From positions 558,001-622,000 of the forward strand of contig NZ_WRPK01000001.1 in assembly GCF_009755815.1 (NCBI RefSeq): a stretch of DNA of 64,000 bases. Reading direction: 5' to 3'. Under the pieces are notes generated by a model. It worked only from the letters and a program-made list of their open reading frames with translations. It made no database searches and was not told where the DNA came from. This DNA comes from Flavisphingomonas formosensis. GTDB lineage: Bacteria; Pseudomonadota; Alphaproteobacteria; Sphingomonadales; Sphingomonadaceae. Below are positions 48,310-57,499 of the stretch, piece by piece. Position numbers and translations under genes: made by a program. Each line of letters begins with the position of its first letter. Position 1 is the first letter of the stretch.

Positions 48310-49013
48310 GCGACGGCGCTGCCGCCCCGCGCGTGCTCGTCGTCGACGACGATGCCGATCTGCGCGGGCTGGTCAGTGAATTTCTCGGCAATAACGGCAT
48401 GATGGTGGAAGCGGCCGGCAACGGCGCGGAGATGGACAGCCGTCTCGCCCTGGGCCGGTTCGACTGCGTCGTGCTGGATCTGATGATGCCCGGGGAGGAC
48501 GGCCTGTCCATCCTGCGACGGCTGCGCCGCCCGGGCGGCCCGCTGGTCGTGATGCTGTCGGCGATGGGGGAGGATACCGACCGGATCATCGGGCTGGAGG
48601 TCGGCGCCGACGATTATCTCGCCAAGCCGTGCAACCCACGCGAATTGCTGGCGCGAATCCGCGCGGTGCTGCGCCGGCGCGAGGAGGCGCAGGCCGGCGG
48701 CGGCGGGCCGATGCGGCGCTTCGGGGACTGGACCTTGGATCTGGTGCGGCGCGAGCTGCGCTATCCGGGCCGTGCCACGGCTTCGCTCACCGACGCCGAG
48801 TTCCGCATCCTCAGCGTCTTTCTGGACAGGCCGCTGCGCGTGCTGACCCGCGACCAGATCATCGAGGCCGCCAAGGGCGCCGACAGCGAGGTGTTCGATC
48901 GGGCGATCGACGTCACGATCAGCCGGCTGCGCAAGAAACTCGGCCCGGACGATCCGATCCGCACGCTGCGCAACGAAGGGTATATGATGACGCTGAAGGT
49001 GGAGGGCGAATGA
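48306..49013 (+). CDS. OmpR-family response regulator
   Basis: A 235-residue regulator. Receiver domain 1-125 with the acidic pocket VVDDDAD, phospho-acceptor D58 (VVLDLMMPGEDG), the switch Ser (LSAMG) and K in YLAKPCNP; winged-helix DNA-binding domain ~138-232 (LTDAEFRILSVFLDRPLRVLTRDQII, VFDRAIDVTISRLRKKLG, IRTLRNEGYMM). Overlaps the kinase gene by ATGA. Target genes not evident, though the operon itself is a usual one. Confidence 0.96.
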   Translation: MSDGAAAPRVLVVDDDADLRGLVSEFLGNNGMMVEAAGNGAEMDSRLALGRFDCVVLDLMMPGEDGLSILRRLRRPGGPLVVMLSAMGEDTDRIIGLEVGADDYLAKPCNPRELLARIRAVLRRREEAQAGGGGPMRRFGDWTLDLVRRELRYPGRATASLTDAEFRILSVFLDRPLRVLTRDQIIEAAKGADSEVFDRAIDVTISRLRKKLGPDDPIRTLRNEGYMMTLKVEGE

Positions 49014-50374
49014 GCCGCCGGCGTCCCGGCGGATTTCCGATCTTCTGGCAGACGCTCCTGCTCCTGTTCGCCAGCCTTGCGGTCTCGCTGATCGTGGCGA
49101 CCTCGCAAATCCTCTTCCTTCCTCCGCCACGCCCGGATTTCAATCGCCTGGGCGATGTTGCCGAAGCGTTGATCGGACAGGATCGGGGCGATCGCGGGGG
49201 CGGGGAAAGGGGAGGACGTGGGGAACGCGAGCGCGGGCTCATCATCACCACGCAGCGCCTCGCGCCGGTCCTGGCGGACGGCATGACCAGCCGTCCCGAT
49301 TTCACCGCGCGTCTGGCCGATCGCATGGGCGTCGGCACCGATCGGGTGCGCTTCTTCTACGAGCCGGATCAGCGCAGCAGCTTCCCGTTCAGCCGGCTGG
49401 GCAGCGATCCGGTGCCGATGCGCCGCGGCGAGCCGATCTTCTTCAACACCATCGTCGCGGCCTACGATACCGGAAAGGGCTGGCGTGTCGCGCAGACGCC
49501 GCCCAAGCCGGCGCTCAGCAACTGGCAGAAGCGCACCATCACCTGGTTCGCGCTCTCGTCGATGCTGCTGCTGCCGGCCGGCTGGTTCTTCGCGCGGCGG
49601 CTGACCCGTCCGATCCGCCGCTTCGCCGATGCCGCCGACCGGCTGGGCAACGATCCCTTCGGCCCGCCGGTGCCGGTGGAGGGGCCGGCGGAGCTGCGCG
49701 TCACCGCCCATGCGCTCAACCAGATGCAGCAGCGCCTGGCCGACTATGTGCGGGAGCGCACCGCTATGATCGGTGCCATCGCCCACGATCTGCGTACGCC
49801 GCTCGCCCGCATCGCCTTCCGCATCGAAGCAGCGCCCGAGGGCGTGCGCGAGAAGGTACAGGCCGATATCGAGCAGATGCGCGCGATGGTTGCCGCCACG
49901 ATCGGCTTCGTCAAAGGCACCACCTATGTTGCCGAGCGCGTGCCGATCGATCTGGCGGATCTGATCGGCAGGCAGATCGCGGTGGATCGGGAAATGGGTC
50001 GTCCAGTCCATTTTGCGGCGCAGGGGCGTGGCCATATGCTCGGCGATCCGGTCGCGCTCGCCCGGCTTTTCCAGAACCTCTTCGACAATGCGCTCTCCTA
50101 TGGGCAGGAGGCGGAGATCGCACTCCAGGAGACTGGCGGACGCATTGCCGTCACCGTGGCCGATCGCGGCCCGGGCCTCGCCGAAGAGGAGCTGGAGCGC
50201 ATGTTCCAGCCCTTCGAGCGGGGCGATCCGTCGCGCAATCGCACCACTGGGGGCATCGGCCTCGGTCTCACCATCGCCCGGTCCATCGCCGCCGATCATG
50301 GCGGCACGCTGACCCTCGCGAACCGGCCCGGCGGTGGCCTCGTGGCCCGTTGCGAGCTGCCCGGGCTGGAATGA
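49010..50374 (+). CDS. Sensor histidine kinase
   Basis: A 454-residue membrane kinase. Transmembrane helix ~12-36, periplasmic sensor ~37-177 with a Gly/Arg/Glu-rich charged insert (59-76), second helix ~178-195, HAMP ~196-248, phospho-acceptor H259 in GAIAHDLRTPLAR, and an ATPase domain with N box NLFDNALSYG, G1 ADRGPGLAEEE, and G2 GGIGLGLTIARSI. Partner of the preceding response regulator and possibly of the exported EF-hand protein. GGAGGGCG precedes the ATG. Confidence 0.95.
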   Translation: MSRRRPGGFPIFWQTLLLLFASLAVSLIVATSQILFLPPPRPDFNRLGDVAEALIGQDRGDRGGGERGGRGERERGLIITTQRLAPVLADGMTSRPDFTARLADRMGVGTDRVRFFYEPDQRSSFPFSRLGSDPVPMRRGEPIFFNTIVAAYDTGKGWRVAQTPPKPALSNWQKRTITWFALSSMLLLPAGWFFARRLTRPIRRFADAADRLGNDPFGPPVPVEGPAELRVTAHALNQMQQRLADYVRERTAMIGAIAHDLRTPLARIAFRIEAAPEGVREKVQADIEQMRAMVAATIGFVKGTTYVAERVPIDLADLIGRQIAVDREMGRPVHFAAQGRGHMLGDPVALARLFQNLFDNALSYGQEAEIALQETGGRIAVTVADRGPGLAEEELERMFQPFERGDPSRNRTTGGIGLGLTIARSIAADHGGTLTLANRPGGGLVARCELPGLE

Positions 50375-50410
50375 ACCGGCCTGCCGGGCCGCACCGGTTT
50401 CAGATAGAGC

Positions 50411-50446
50411 TTGAAATATTATGCCACTGTGGGGTAATTATATTTC
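50411..50446 (+). promoter_or_regulatory. Candidate promoter and operator of the branched-chain dehydrogenase operon
   Basis: TTGAAA (50411-50416) and TAATTA (50435-50440) with 18-bp spacing, embedded in an imperfect inverted repeat GAAATATTAT (50413-50422) / ATTATATTTC (50437-50446), 8 of 10 matching. It is AT-rich in a GC-rich setting, 90 bp before the E1alpha start. The binding protein is unknown. Confidence 0.4.
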
Positions 50447-50529
50447 ATGACGCCGAATCCGGCGTCCGCACGTTGACGCAGGCGCTACGCGGGGCCCAGA
50501 ATCGGAAACCGGCGTTGCGCGACGGATAG

Positions 50530-51807
<1,278 letters not shown>

Positions 51808-51844
51808 GGGCGCTTTGCTCAGACAGTCATACTGACGACAGCCA

Positions 51845-51899
51845 GGATCCATCCGCCGCAGCGTATCGTCCAATCGGCAACTCTGCGGCTGATGGATCC
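51845..51899. repeat. Long inverted repeat between E1 alpha and E1 beta genes
   Basis: 17-bp arms (51845-51861 and 51883-51899, one mismatch) beginning GGATCCATC and ending GATGGATCC, loop 21 nt, followed by CGCAACAAGTCCGGGATGACG. It looks like a dispersed palindromic element placed inside the operon; it may stabilise RNA ends or reduce read-through. Confidence 0.75.
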
Positions 51900-51951
51900 C
51901 GCAACAAGTCCGGGATGACGAAGAAGGGATGCGGATCGAACGGAGCGCATC

Positions 51952-52983
51952 ATGACTGACGCCCCCGAAACCCGCACCATGAACATGATCCAGGCGATCA
52001 ACTCCGCGCTGGACATCAAGATGGGCGTCGATCCCGACATCGTCGTGATGGGCGAGGACGTCGGCTTCTTCGGCGGCGTCTTCAAGGCGACCGAGGGCTT
52101 GCAGAAGAAATATGGCAAGACCCGCGTGTTCGACACGCCGATCACCGAATGCGGCATCATCGGCGTCGCCGTCGGCATGGCCGCCTATGGCCTGCGCCCG
52201 GTGCCCGAGATCCAGTTCGCCGACTATATCTATCCGGCGCTCGACCAGATCGTGTCGGAGGCGGCACGGCTGCGCTACCGCTCGGCCGGCGAGTTCACCG
52301 CGCCGATCACGGTGCGCTCGCCCTTCGGCGGCGGCATCTTCGGCGGCCAGACGCACAGCCAGAGCCCGGAAGGCATCTTCACCCATGTCTCGGGCATCAA
52401 GACGGTGATCCCGTCGACCCCCTATGACGCCAAGGGACTGCTGATTTCCGCGATCGAGGACAATGATCCGGTGATCTTCTTCGAGCCGAAGCGGATCTAC
52501 AACGGCCCCTTCGACGGCCATCACGACCGGCCGGTAACGCCCTGGGCGCGCCACCCGGCCAGCGCGGTGCCGACCGGCCATTATCGCATCCCGCTCGGAC
52601 AGGCTGCGATCGTGCGACCCGGCGAGGATGTGACGATCCTGACCTACGGCACGATGGTCCATGTCGTCGCCGCCGCCGTCGCCGAGAAAGGGCTGGACGC
52701 CGAGATCATCGACCTGCGCACCCTGGTGCCGCTCGACATGGCGACGATCGAAGCCTCGGTGAAGAAGACCGGGCGATGCATGGTGGTGCACGAGGCGACC
52801 AAGACCTCGGGTTTCGGCGCCGAGCTCTCTGCGCTCGTCCAGGAACATTGCTTCCACCATCTCGAAGCGCCGGTGCGGCGCGTCACCGGCTGGGACACGC
52901 CTTATCCCCACTCGCTGGAATGGGCCTATTATCCCGGCCCGGTCCGCCTGAGCCTCGCGCTCGACAAGATCATGCAGGACTGA
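51952..52983 (+). CDS. bkdA2: Branched-chain 2-oxoacid dehydrogenase E1 beta
   Basis: A 343-residue subunit. MNMIQAINSALDIKMGVDPDIVVMGEDVGFFGGVFKATEGL, FDTPITECGIIGVAVGMAAYGLRPVPEIQFADYIYPALDQIVSEAAR and CMVVHEATKTSGFGAELSALVQE are conserved. Forms the alpha2beta2 E1 with the upstream gene product. 144 bp separate it from E1 alpha, including a long inverted repeat, unusual for an operon whose subunits are needed in equal amounts. E2 follows 5 bp downstream. Confidence 0.95.
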   Translation: MTDAPETRTMNMIQAINSALDIKMGVDPDIVVMGEDVGFFGGVFKATEGLQKKYGKTRVFDTPITECGIIGVAVGMAAYGLRPVPEIQFADYIYPALDQIVSEAARLRYRSAGEFTAPITVRSPFGGGIFGGQTHSQSPEGIFTHVSGIKTVIPSTPYDAKGLLISAIEDNDPVIFFEPKRIYNGPFDGHHDRPVTPWARHPASAVPTGHYRIPLGQAAIVRPGEDVTILTYGTMVHVVAAAVAEKGLDAEIIDLRTLVPLDMATIEASVKKTGRCMVVHEATKTSGFGAELSALVQEHCFHHLEAPVRRVTGWDTPYPHSLEWAYYPGPVRLSLALDKIMQD

Positions 52984-52988
52984 CGACC

Positions 52989-54317
52989 ATGGCCCGTTTC
53001 GAATTCAAGCTGCCCGACATCGGCGAGGGCATAGCGGAAGCCGAGATCGTCGCCTGGCACGTCGCGCCGGGCGACGTGGTGGAGGAAGACGCGCCGCTCG
53101 CCGACCTGATGACCGACAAGGCGACGGTCGAGATGACCGCGCCGGTCGCCGGCAAGGTGCTCTCGATCGCCGGCGCGGTCGGCGACCAGATCGCGATCGG
53201 ATCGGTCCTTGCCGCGTTCGAGATCGAGGGCGACGCGGAGATTCAGGAACCGCTCGTCGAGGTAGCGCCCAACGAAGCCGCCCAGGTGGTGAAGCCGGAT
53301 CCCGACCCAAAACCCTCTCCCCAGCGGGGAGAGGGCAGGGAGAGGGGAGAGACGGCGACGTCAGCCGCGCCGCCTGAATCCGTGACAACCGGCCTTCTCC
53401 CTTCAAACAGCCATCCCGGGCTGTTTGAACCTCTCCCCGGAGGGGAGAGGGAGCAGAAGGAGCAGAAGAAGGTCCTCGCTTCCCCCGCGGTCCGCGCGCG
53501 CGCCAAGGCGCTCGGCATCGACCTTGCGCAGGTGAAGCCTGCGAATGGCGACCATGTGCGCCATGCCGATCTCGATGCCTTCCTCACCTACAACCAGGGC
53601 TATCGCCCCGCTGCCGCGGCGCGCCCCGACGAGACCGTGAAGGTGATCGGCCTCAGGCGCCGGATCGCGGAGAATATGGCCGCCTCCAAGCGCGCCATCC
53701 CGCACTTCACCTATGTCGAGGAAATCGACGTCACCAAGCTGGAGGCGCTGCGCGAGGATCTGAACGATACCCGCGGCGACAAGCCCAAGCTCACCCTCCT
53801 GCCGCTGCTGATCGTCGCGCTGTGCAAGACTCTGCCCGACTTCCCGATGATCAATGCGCGTTACGATGACGAGGCCGGCGTGGTCACCCGCCATGGTGCG
53901 GTCCATCTCGGCATGGCGACACAGACCGATGCCGGCCTGATGGTCCCGGTGATCCGCGACGCGCAGGATCGCAACATCTGGCAGCTCGCCTCCGAGATCC
54001 GCCGCCTCGCCGAAGCCGCGCGCGGCGGCAAGGCGAAGAGCGAGGAACTGTCCGGCTCCACCCTCACCCTCACTTCGCTCGGCCCGCTCGGCGGCATCGT
54101 CACCACCCCGGTGATCAACCGGCCCGAGGTCGCCATCATCGGCCCCAACAAGATCGTCGAGCGGCCGATTCTCCGCGACGGCGAGATCGTCGCGGCGAAG
54201 CTGATGAACCTCTCCATGTCCTGCGACCACCGTGTCGTCGACGGATGGGATGCGGCCAGCTTCGTCCAGGCCCTCAAACGCCTTTTGGAAACACCAGCGC
54301 TGCTCTTCGTGGACTGA
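52989..54317 (+). CDS. bkdB: Branched-chain 2-oxoacid dehydrogenase E2 (dihydrolipoyl acyltransferase)
   Basis: A 442-residue core subunit. Lipoyl domain 1-80 with lipoylated K44 (MTDKATVEM), linker ~85-161, E1/E3-binding domain ~163-198 (LASPAVRARAKALGIDLAQV), and catalytic domain ~210-440 with the active-site SCDHRVVDGWDA. The linker is odd: residues ~109-120 and ~148-154 are encoded by GC-rich repeats and the segment between by another hairpin, giving Arg/Glu/Gly-rich text in place of the usual Ala/Pro linker. The frame is intact. E3 (lipoamide dehydrogenase) is not in the window. Confidence 0.95.
   Translation: MARFEFKLPDIGEGIAEAEIVAWHVAPGDVVEEDAPLADLMTDKATVEMTAPVAGKVLSIAGAVGDQIAIGSVLAAFEIEGDAEIQEPLVEVAPNEAAQVVKPDPDPKPSPQRGEGRERGETATSAAPPESVTTGLLPSNSHPGLFEPLPGGEREQKEQKKVLASPAVRARAKALGIDLAQVKPANGDHVRHADLDAFLTYNQGYRPAAAARPDETVKVIGLRRRIAENMAASKRAIPHFTYVEEIDVTKLEALREDLNDTRGDKPKLTLLPLLIVALCKTLPDFPMINARYDDEAGVVTRHGAVHLGMATQTDAGLMVPVIRDAQDRNIWQLASEIRRLAEAARGGKAKSEELSGSTLTLTSLGPLGGIVTTPVINRPEVAIIGPNKIVERPILRDGEIVAAKLMNLSMSCDHRVVDGWDAASFVQALKRLLETPALLFVD
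53313..53347 (+). repeat. 35-bp GC-rich repeat inside the E2 linker
   Basis: CCCTCTCCCC-AGC-GGGGAGAGGG then CAGGGAGAGGGG. Three differences from the copy at 28923. Translated in frame as part of the E2 linker. Confidence 0.92.
53402..53450. repeat. Hairpin plus partial GC-rich repeat inside the E2 linker
   Basis: An 11-bp perfect inverted repeat (53402-53412/53419-53429, TTCAAACAGCC...GGCTGTTTGAA) is directly followed by CCTCTCCCC-GGA-GGGGAGAGG (53430-53450), a stem-only version of the 35-bp repeat. Confidence 0.85.
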
Positions 54318-54373
54318 GCGCGCACACCATAACGGTGTTTGCGGCTCCCCGGGCCTGTTCTATCCAGTCGGGC

Positions 54374-55117
54374 ATGACCCAAGACAGTCTCACGCTCTAT
54401 GGCATGGGCAGCCCGAACGTCCGCAAGGTCGGCATCATGCTGGAGGAACTCGGGCTCGCTTATGAGCTGCGCCATGTCTGCGTATTTTCGGGCGAGCAGT
54501 TCGATCCTGCCTTCCAGGCGCTCAATCCGCTCGGCAAGGTGCCCGTGCTGGTCGATTCCGCTGCGGGCGCGACGATCTTCGAATCCGGCGCGATCCTCTT
54601 CTACCTGGCCGAGCGTCACGGCGCCCTGCTTCCCGCCGCCGGCCTGGCCCGCTACGAGACGATGCAGTGGCTGATGGTGCAGATGGCCTCGATCGGCCCG
54701 ATGTTCGGCCAGCACACCCATTTCTCGCTGCTGCCGGCGGGCAGCGAGCCCTATTCGGCCGCGCGCTACAAGGCCCAGGCCGAGCGTCTCTACCGGCTGC
54801 TCGACGATCGCCTGGCGGTGCGAGACTGGATCGCCGGGGATGCCTATTCGATCGCCGACATCGCCACTTATCCCTGGGCGCTCTATCTGGAACGGCACGG
54901 CTTCTCGCCGGCGGATCATCCCGCCCTCGGGCGCTGGGCGGAGCGGATCGGCGCCCGCCCGGCGATCGCCCGGTCCGCCGCGCGCTTCGCCGAGGCCTTC
55001 GACGTGCCGACGCGCGACGATATCCGCATCGCCACGCCGCGGGAGCTCGACCGATTCTTCGTCCGCCCGGCCGATGCGCCGGTTGTGGACTATGCGAGCG
55101 CGATACGCGGCGGCTGA
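54374..55117 (+). CDS. Glutathione S-transferase family protein
   Basis: A 247-residue protein. Thioredoxin-like domain: LTLYGMGSPNVRKVGIMLEELGLAYEL, NPLGKVPVLVDSAAGATIFESGAILFYLAE (cis-Pro and ESGAI). Helical domain: WIAGDAYSIADIATYPWAL. The C-terminal ~30 residues (after EAFDVPTRDD) extend past the usual end. Reaction unknown. It lies 56 bp after E2 and may be read through from the dehydrogenase operon. Confidence 0.9.
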   Translation: MTQDSLTLYGMGSPNVRKVGIMLEELGLAYELRHVCVFSGEQFDPAFQALNPLGKVPVLVDSAAGATIFESGAILFYLAERHGALLPAAGLARYETMQWLMVQMASIGPMFGQHTHFSLLPAGSEPYSAARYKAQAERLYRLLDDRLAVRDWIAGDAYSIADIATYPWALYLERHGFSPADHPALGRWAERIGARPAIARSAARFAEAFDVPTRDDIRIATPRELDRFFVRPADAPVVDYASAIRGG

Positions 55118-55654
55118 TCAGATCCAGCCGGCATAATGCGCGATGAAGGTGGCGAAACTCGCGGTCAGCCCGGCCAGGAAGACGCGATAGGCCCAGCCGA
55201 GCAGGCGATATTTCTTGGCCGCCAGCACCCGGCCATTCTGGTAGATGTCGCGTGCCATGGTGCGGCACACGCTTTCGTCGCTCGCCAGCGTGTTGACGAT
55301 CCGATCGATATAGTCTTCTTCGTCGAGTTGCGAAAACGAACCGAAAAACAAGAGGTTGATCGGTCGGCGTGAAGATGGTCCGACGGCCGGGATGATCGCC
55401 AGGACGGCGAGTACCGCGGCGAAGAAGGAAAAGCCGCCGAGCACCAGCAGGGGCAGCGGAGTCGATGCGCCACGCGCCTGGCCGATCGTGATGGTGAACA
55501 CCACGAAGGTGGCGCCCATCAGGATGCTCGCCTTCTGGTCCGCCATCTGGGAAAGCTGAACGTGAATCTGCTGCGTCGTGCGCACCAGATGAATCGCGTT
55601 CGATACGATGGGCTTAGGCCCTTCAATCTCGCTCTCGGCCATGGCGTCAGCCAT
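55118..55654 (-). CDS. PycTM/DUF5706-like membrane protein
   Basis: A 178-residue protein with three hydrophobic segments (ASILMGATFVVFTITIGQA; LPLLVLGGFSFFAAVLAVLAIIPAV; AYRVFLAGLTASFATFIAHYAGWI). LVRTTQQIHVQLSQMADQKASILMGA and the mid-protein LDEEDYIDRIVNTLASDESVCRTMARDIYQNGRVLAAKKYRLLGWAYRVFL fit the transmembrane effector family of Pycsar anti-phage systems. No nucleotide cyclase is nearby, so a defence role is not supported; it may have a housekeeping function. It lies antisense between the glutathione transferase and ACP genes. Confidence 0.75.
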   Translation of the reverse strand: MADAMAESEIEGPKPIVSNAIHLVRTTQQIHVQLSQMADQKASILMGATFVVFTITIGQARGASTPLPLLVLGGFSFFAAVLAVLAIIPAVGPSSRRPINLLFFGSFSQLDEEDYIDRIVNTLASDESVCRTMARDIYQNGRVLAAKKYRLLGWAYRVFLAGLTASFATFIAHYAGWI

Positions 55655-55743
55655 GCCCGAGCTTTACGGTCTTGCCAAGCGGAGGCCGCTTTCCCGCCGC
55701 AATCGCTTGGCAAGGGCGGGCGCGACCGCTTAAGGACCCTCGC

Positions 55744-55986
55744 ATGACAGACAGACAAGAAATCTTCGCCAAAGTCGCCGAGCAGATTGCGCCGTTCAAC
55801 AAGAAGGGCATCGCGCTCGCCGAAGGGACGACCTTTGCGGGCGATCTGGAGTGGGACAGTCTGACGGTGATGGATTTCGTGGCCGCCATCGAGGATGAGT
55901 TCGACATCATCATCACGATGAACATGCAGGCCGAGATCGAGACGGTCGGCCAGCTCGTCGACGCGGTCGAGAAGCTCCGAGGCTGA
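55744..55986 (+). CDS. Acyl carrier protein for serine palmitoyltransferase
   Basis: An 80-residue ACP. S39 in LEWDSLTVMDF is the phosphopantetheine site; the four-helix pattern and length are normal. It lies 2 bp upstream of the serine palmitoyltransferase gene, an arrangement known in sphingolipid-making bacteria, where the dedicated ACP is thought to bring the acyl chain to the enzyme. ATG 55744 is chosen; a longer frame adds a non-ACP stretch. Confidence 0.93.
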   Translation: MTDRQEIFAKVAEQIAPFNKKGIALAEGTTFAGDLEWDSLTVMDFVAAIEDEFDIIITMNMQAEIETVGQLVDAVEKLRG

Positions 55987-55988
55987 GC

Positions 55989-57191
55989 ATGGGCGATCTC
56001 TTCTCCAAATTCGATCCGCTTATCGCGGAGCGGCAGGCGCTGCTGGACACGGGCGTGCGCGATCCTTTCGCGATCGTGATGGACGAGGTGAAATCGCCGA
56101 CCCTCGCGGTGATCAAGGGCAAGGAGACCATCCTGCTCGGCACCTATAATTATATGGGGATGACCTTCGATCCCGACGTCGTCGCCGCCGGCAAGCGCGC
56201 GCTGGACGAGTTCGGATCGGGCACCACCGGCAGCCGCGTGCTCAACGGCACCTATCAGGGCCACAAAGCCTGCGAGGATGCGCTGCGCGACTATTACGAC
56301 ATGGATCATGCCATCGTCTTCTCGACCGGATATCAGGCCAATCTCGGCATGATCTCCACCATCGCGGGCAAGGGCGACTATGTCATCCTCGACGCGGACA
56401 GCCATGCGTCCATCTATGACGGCTGCTTCCTCGGCGATGCCGAGATCGTCCGCTTCCGCCACAACAGCGTCGAGGATCTCGACAAGCGGCTCGGCCGGCT
56501 GCCTGCCGAGCCGCATAAGCTCGTCGTGCTCGAGGGCGTCTATTCGATGCTCGGCGACATCGCGCCGCTGCCCGAGATGGTCGCCGTCGCCAAGAAGCAC
56601 GGCGCGATGGTGCTCGTCGACGAGGCGCACGGCATGGGCTTCTTCGGCCCCAACGGCCGCGGCGTCTATGAGGAGCAGGGCGTCGAAAAGGACGTCGACT
56701 TCGTCGTCGGCACCTTCTCCAAGTCGGTCGGCACGGTCGGCGGCTTCTGCGTCTCCAACCATCCCAAGTTCGAGGTGCTGCGCCTCGTCTGCCGGCCCTA
56801 TGTGTTCACCGCCTCGCTGCCGCCCTCGGTGGTCGCGACCGCGGCGACCTCGATCCGCAAGCTCATGCATGCCGGCGAGAAGCGCGCCCATCTCTGGAAG
56901 AACAGCCGCCGCCTCCACGCCGGGCTGCGCGAGCTCGGCTTCACGCTCGGCACCGAGACCGCACAATCGGCGATCATCTCGGTCCTCCTGCCCGACCAGG
57001 AGATCACGGTGCGCATGTGGCAGGCGCTGCTCGAGCTCGGCCTCTACGTCAACATGGCCCGCCCGCCGGCCACGCCGGCCGGCATGTTCCTGCTGCGCTG
57101 CTCGCTCTGCGCCGAGCATACGGACGAGCAGGTCGGCGACATATTGGGCATGTTCGAAGCCGCGGGCCGCGCCGTGGGGTGCATCGGGTAG
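55989..57191 (+). CDS. spt: Serine palmitoyltransferase
   Basis: A 400-residue soluble PLP enzyme that condenses serine with a palmitoyl thioester to 3-ketosphinganine, first step of sphingolipid synthesis. LGTYNYMGM, FGSGTTGSRVLNGTYQGHKACEDAL, H139 (ADSHAS, stacks on PLP), D211 and H214 (VDEAHGMG), and Schiff-base K245 (GTFSKSVGTVGG) are all present; this closely resembles the Sphingomonas enzyme. Together with the adjacent ACP it is the strongest taxonomic marker in the window. Confidence 0.96.
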   Translation: MGDLFSKFDPLIAERQALLDTGVRDPFAIVMDEVKSPTLAVIKGKETILLGTYNYMGMTFDPDVVAAGKRALDEFGSGTTGSRVLNGTYQGHKACEDALRDYYDMDHAIVFSTGYQANLGMISTIAGKGDYVILDADSHASIYDGCFLGDAEIVRFRHNSVEDLDKRLGRLPAEPHKLVVLEGVYSMLGDIAPLPEMVAVAKKHGAMVLVDEAHGMGFFGPNGRGVYEEQGVEKDVDFVVGTFSKSVGTVGGFCVSNHPKFEVLRLVCRPYVFTASLPPSVVATAATSIRKLMHAGEKRAHLWKNSRRLHAGLRELGFTLGTETAQSAIISVLLPDQEITVRMWQALLELGLYVNMARPPATPAGMFLLRCSLCAEHTDEQVGDILGMFEAAGRAVGCIG

Positions 57192-57347
57192 CGAGCTTTT
57201 TTCCACCACCACCTCTTCCTTGTGGAATGGGATCAGGAGGAAATTTGCGGCGACATGGCGGACATGCCGGTACCGGAGGAGTCCGACCTCGCACCCCCTC
57301 CTTATCGCCACGGCGTTCGTCCATCGTTGATTTGGCGCTTTCTTCCT

Positions 57348-57374
57348 CGTCACCCCGGCGCAATCTGGGGTCGC
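57348..57374 (-). repeat. 27-bp palindromic repeat, minus copy of a second pair
   Basis: Reverse complement GCGACCCCAGA...GCCGGGGTGACG; more diverged, but the outer GCGA and TGACG and most of the stem remain. Partner at 57406, spacing 31 bp. Confidence 0.7.
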
Positions 57375-57405
57375 TCTCCACGGTCACCCCGGCTGCCGGT
57401 TGAGA

Positions 57406-57432
57406 GCGATGCCAGCTTCCGCTGGCATGACG
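57406..57432 (+). repeat. 27-bp palindromic repeat, plus copy of a second pair
   Basis: GCGATGCCAGC...GCTGGCATGACG, one base different from the reverse complement of 27227-27253. Head to head with 57348. Confidence 0.88.
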
Positions 57433-57499
57433 CCGAAAAGCGCGACCAGATAATGAGCGATCCCCATGCCCTTGCGGGAGGGGCGCAACTACACTGTCC

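Larger units (their letters stand above)
57192..57499. other. Intergenic region with a repeat pair
   Basis: No coding sequence can be supported. It contains the head-to-head 27-bp repeat pair at 57348 and 57406 and a weak TTCCAC/GTGGAA stem near 57200-57226 that might end the spt transcript. Confidence 0.6.

Noticed and set aside
55118-55986. Pycsar anti-phage operon
   Set aside because: Only an effector-like membrane protein is present; the neighbours are ACP, SPT and a glutathione transferase, and no cyclase is nearby.
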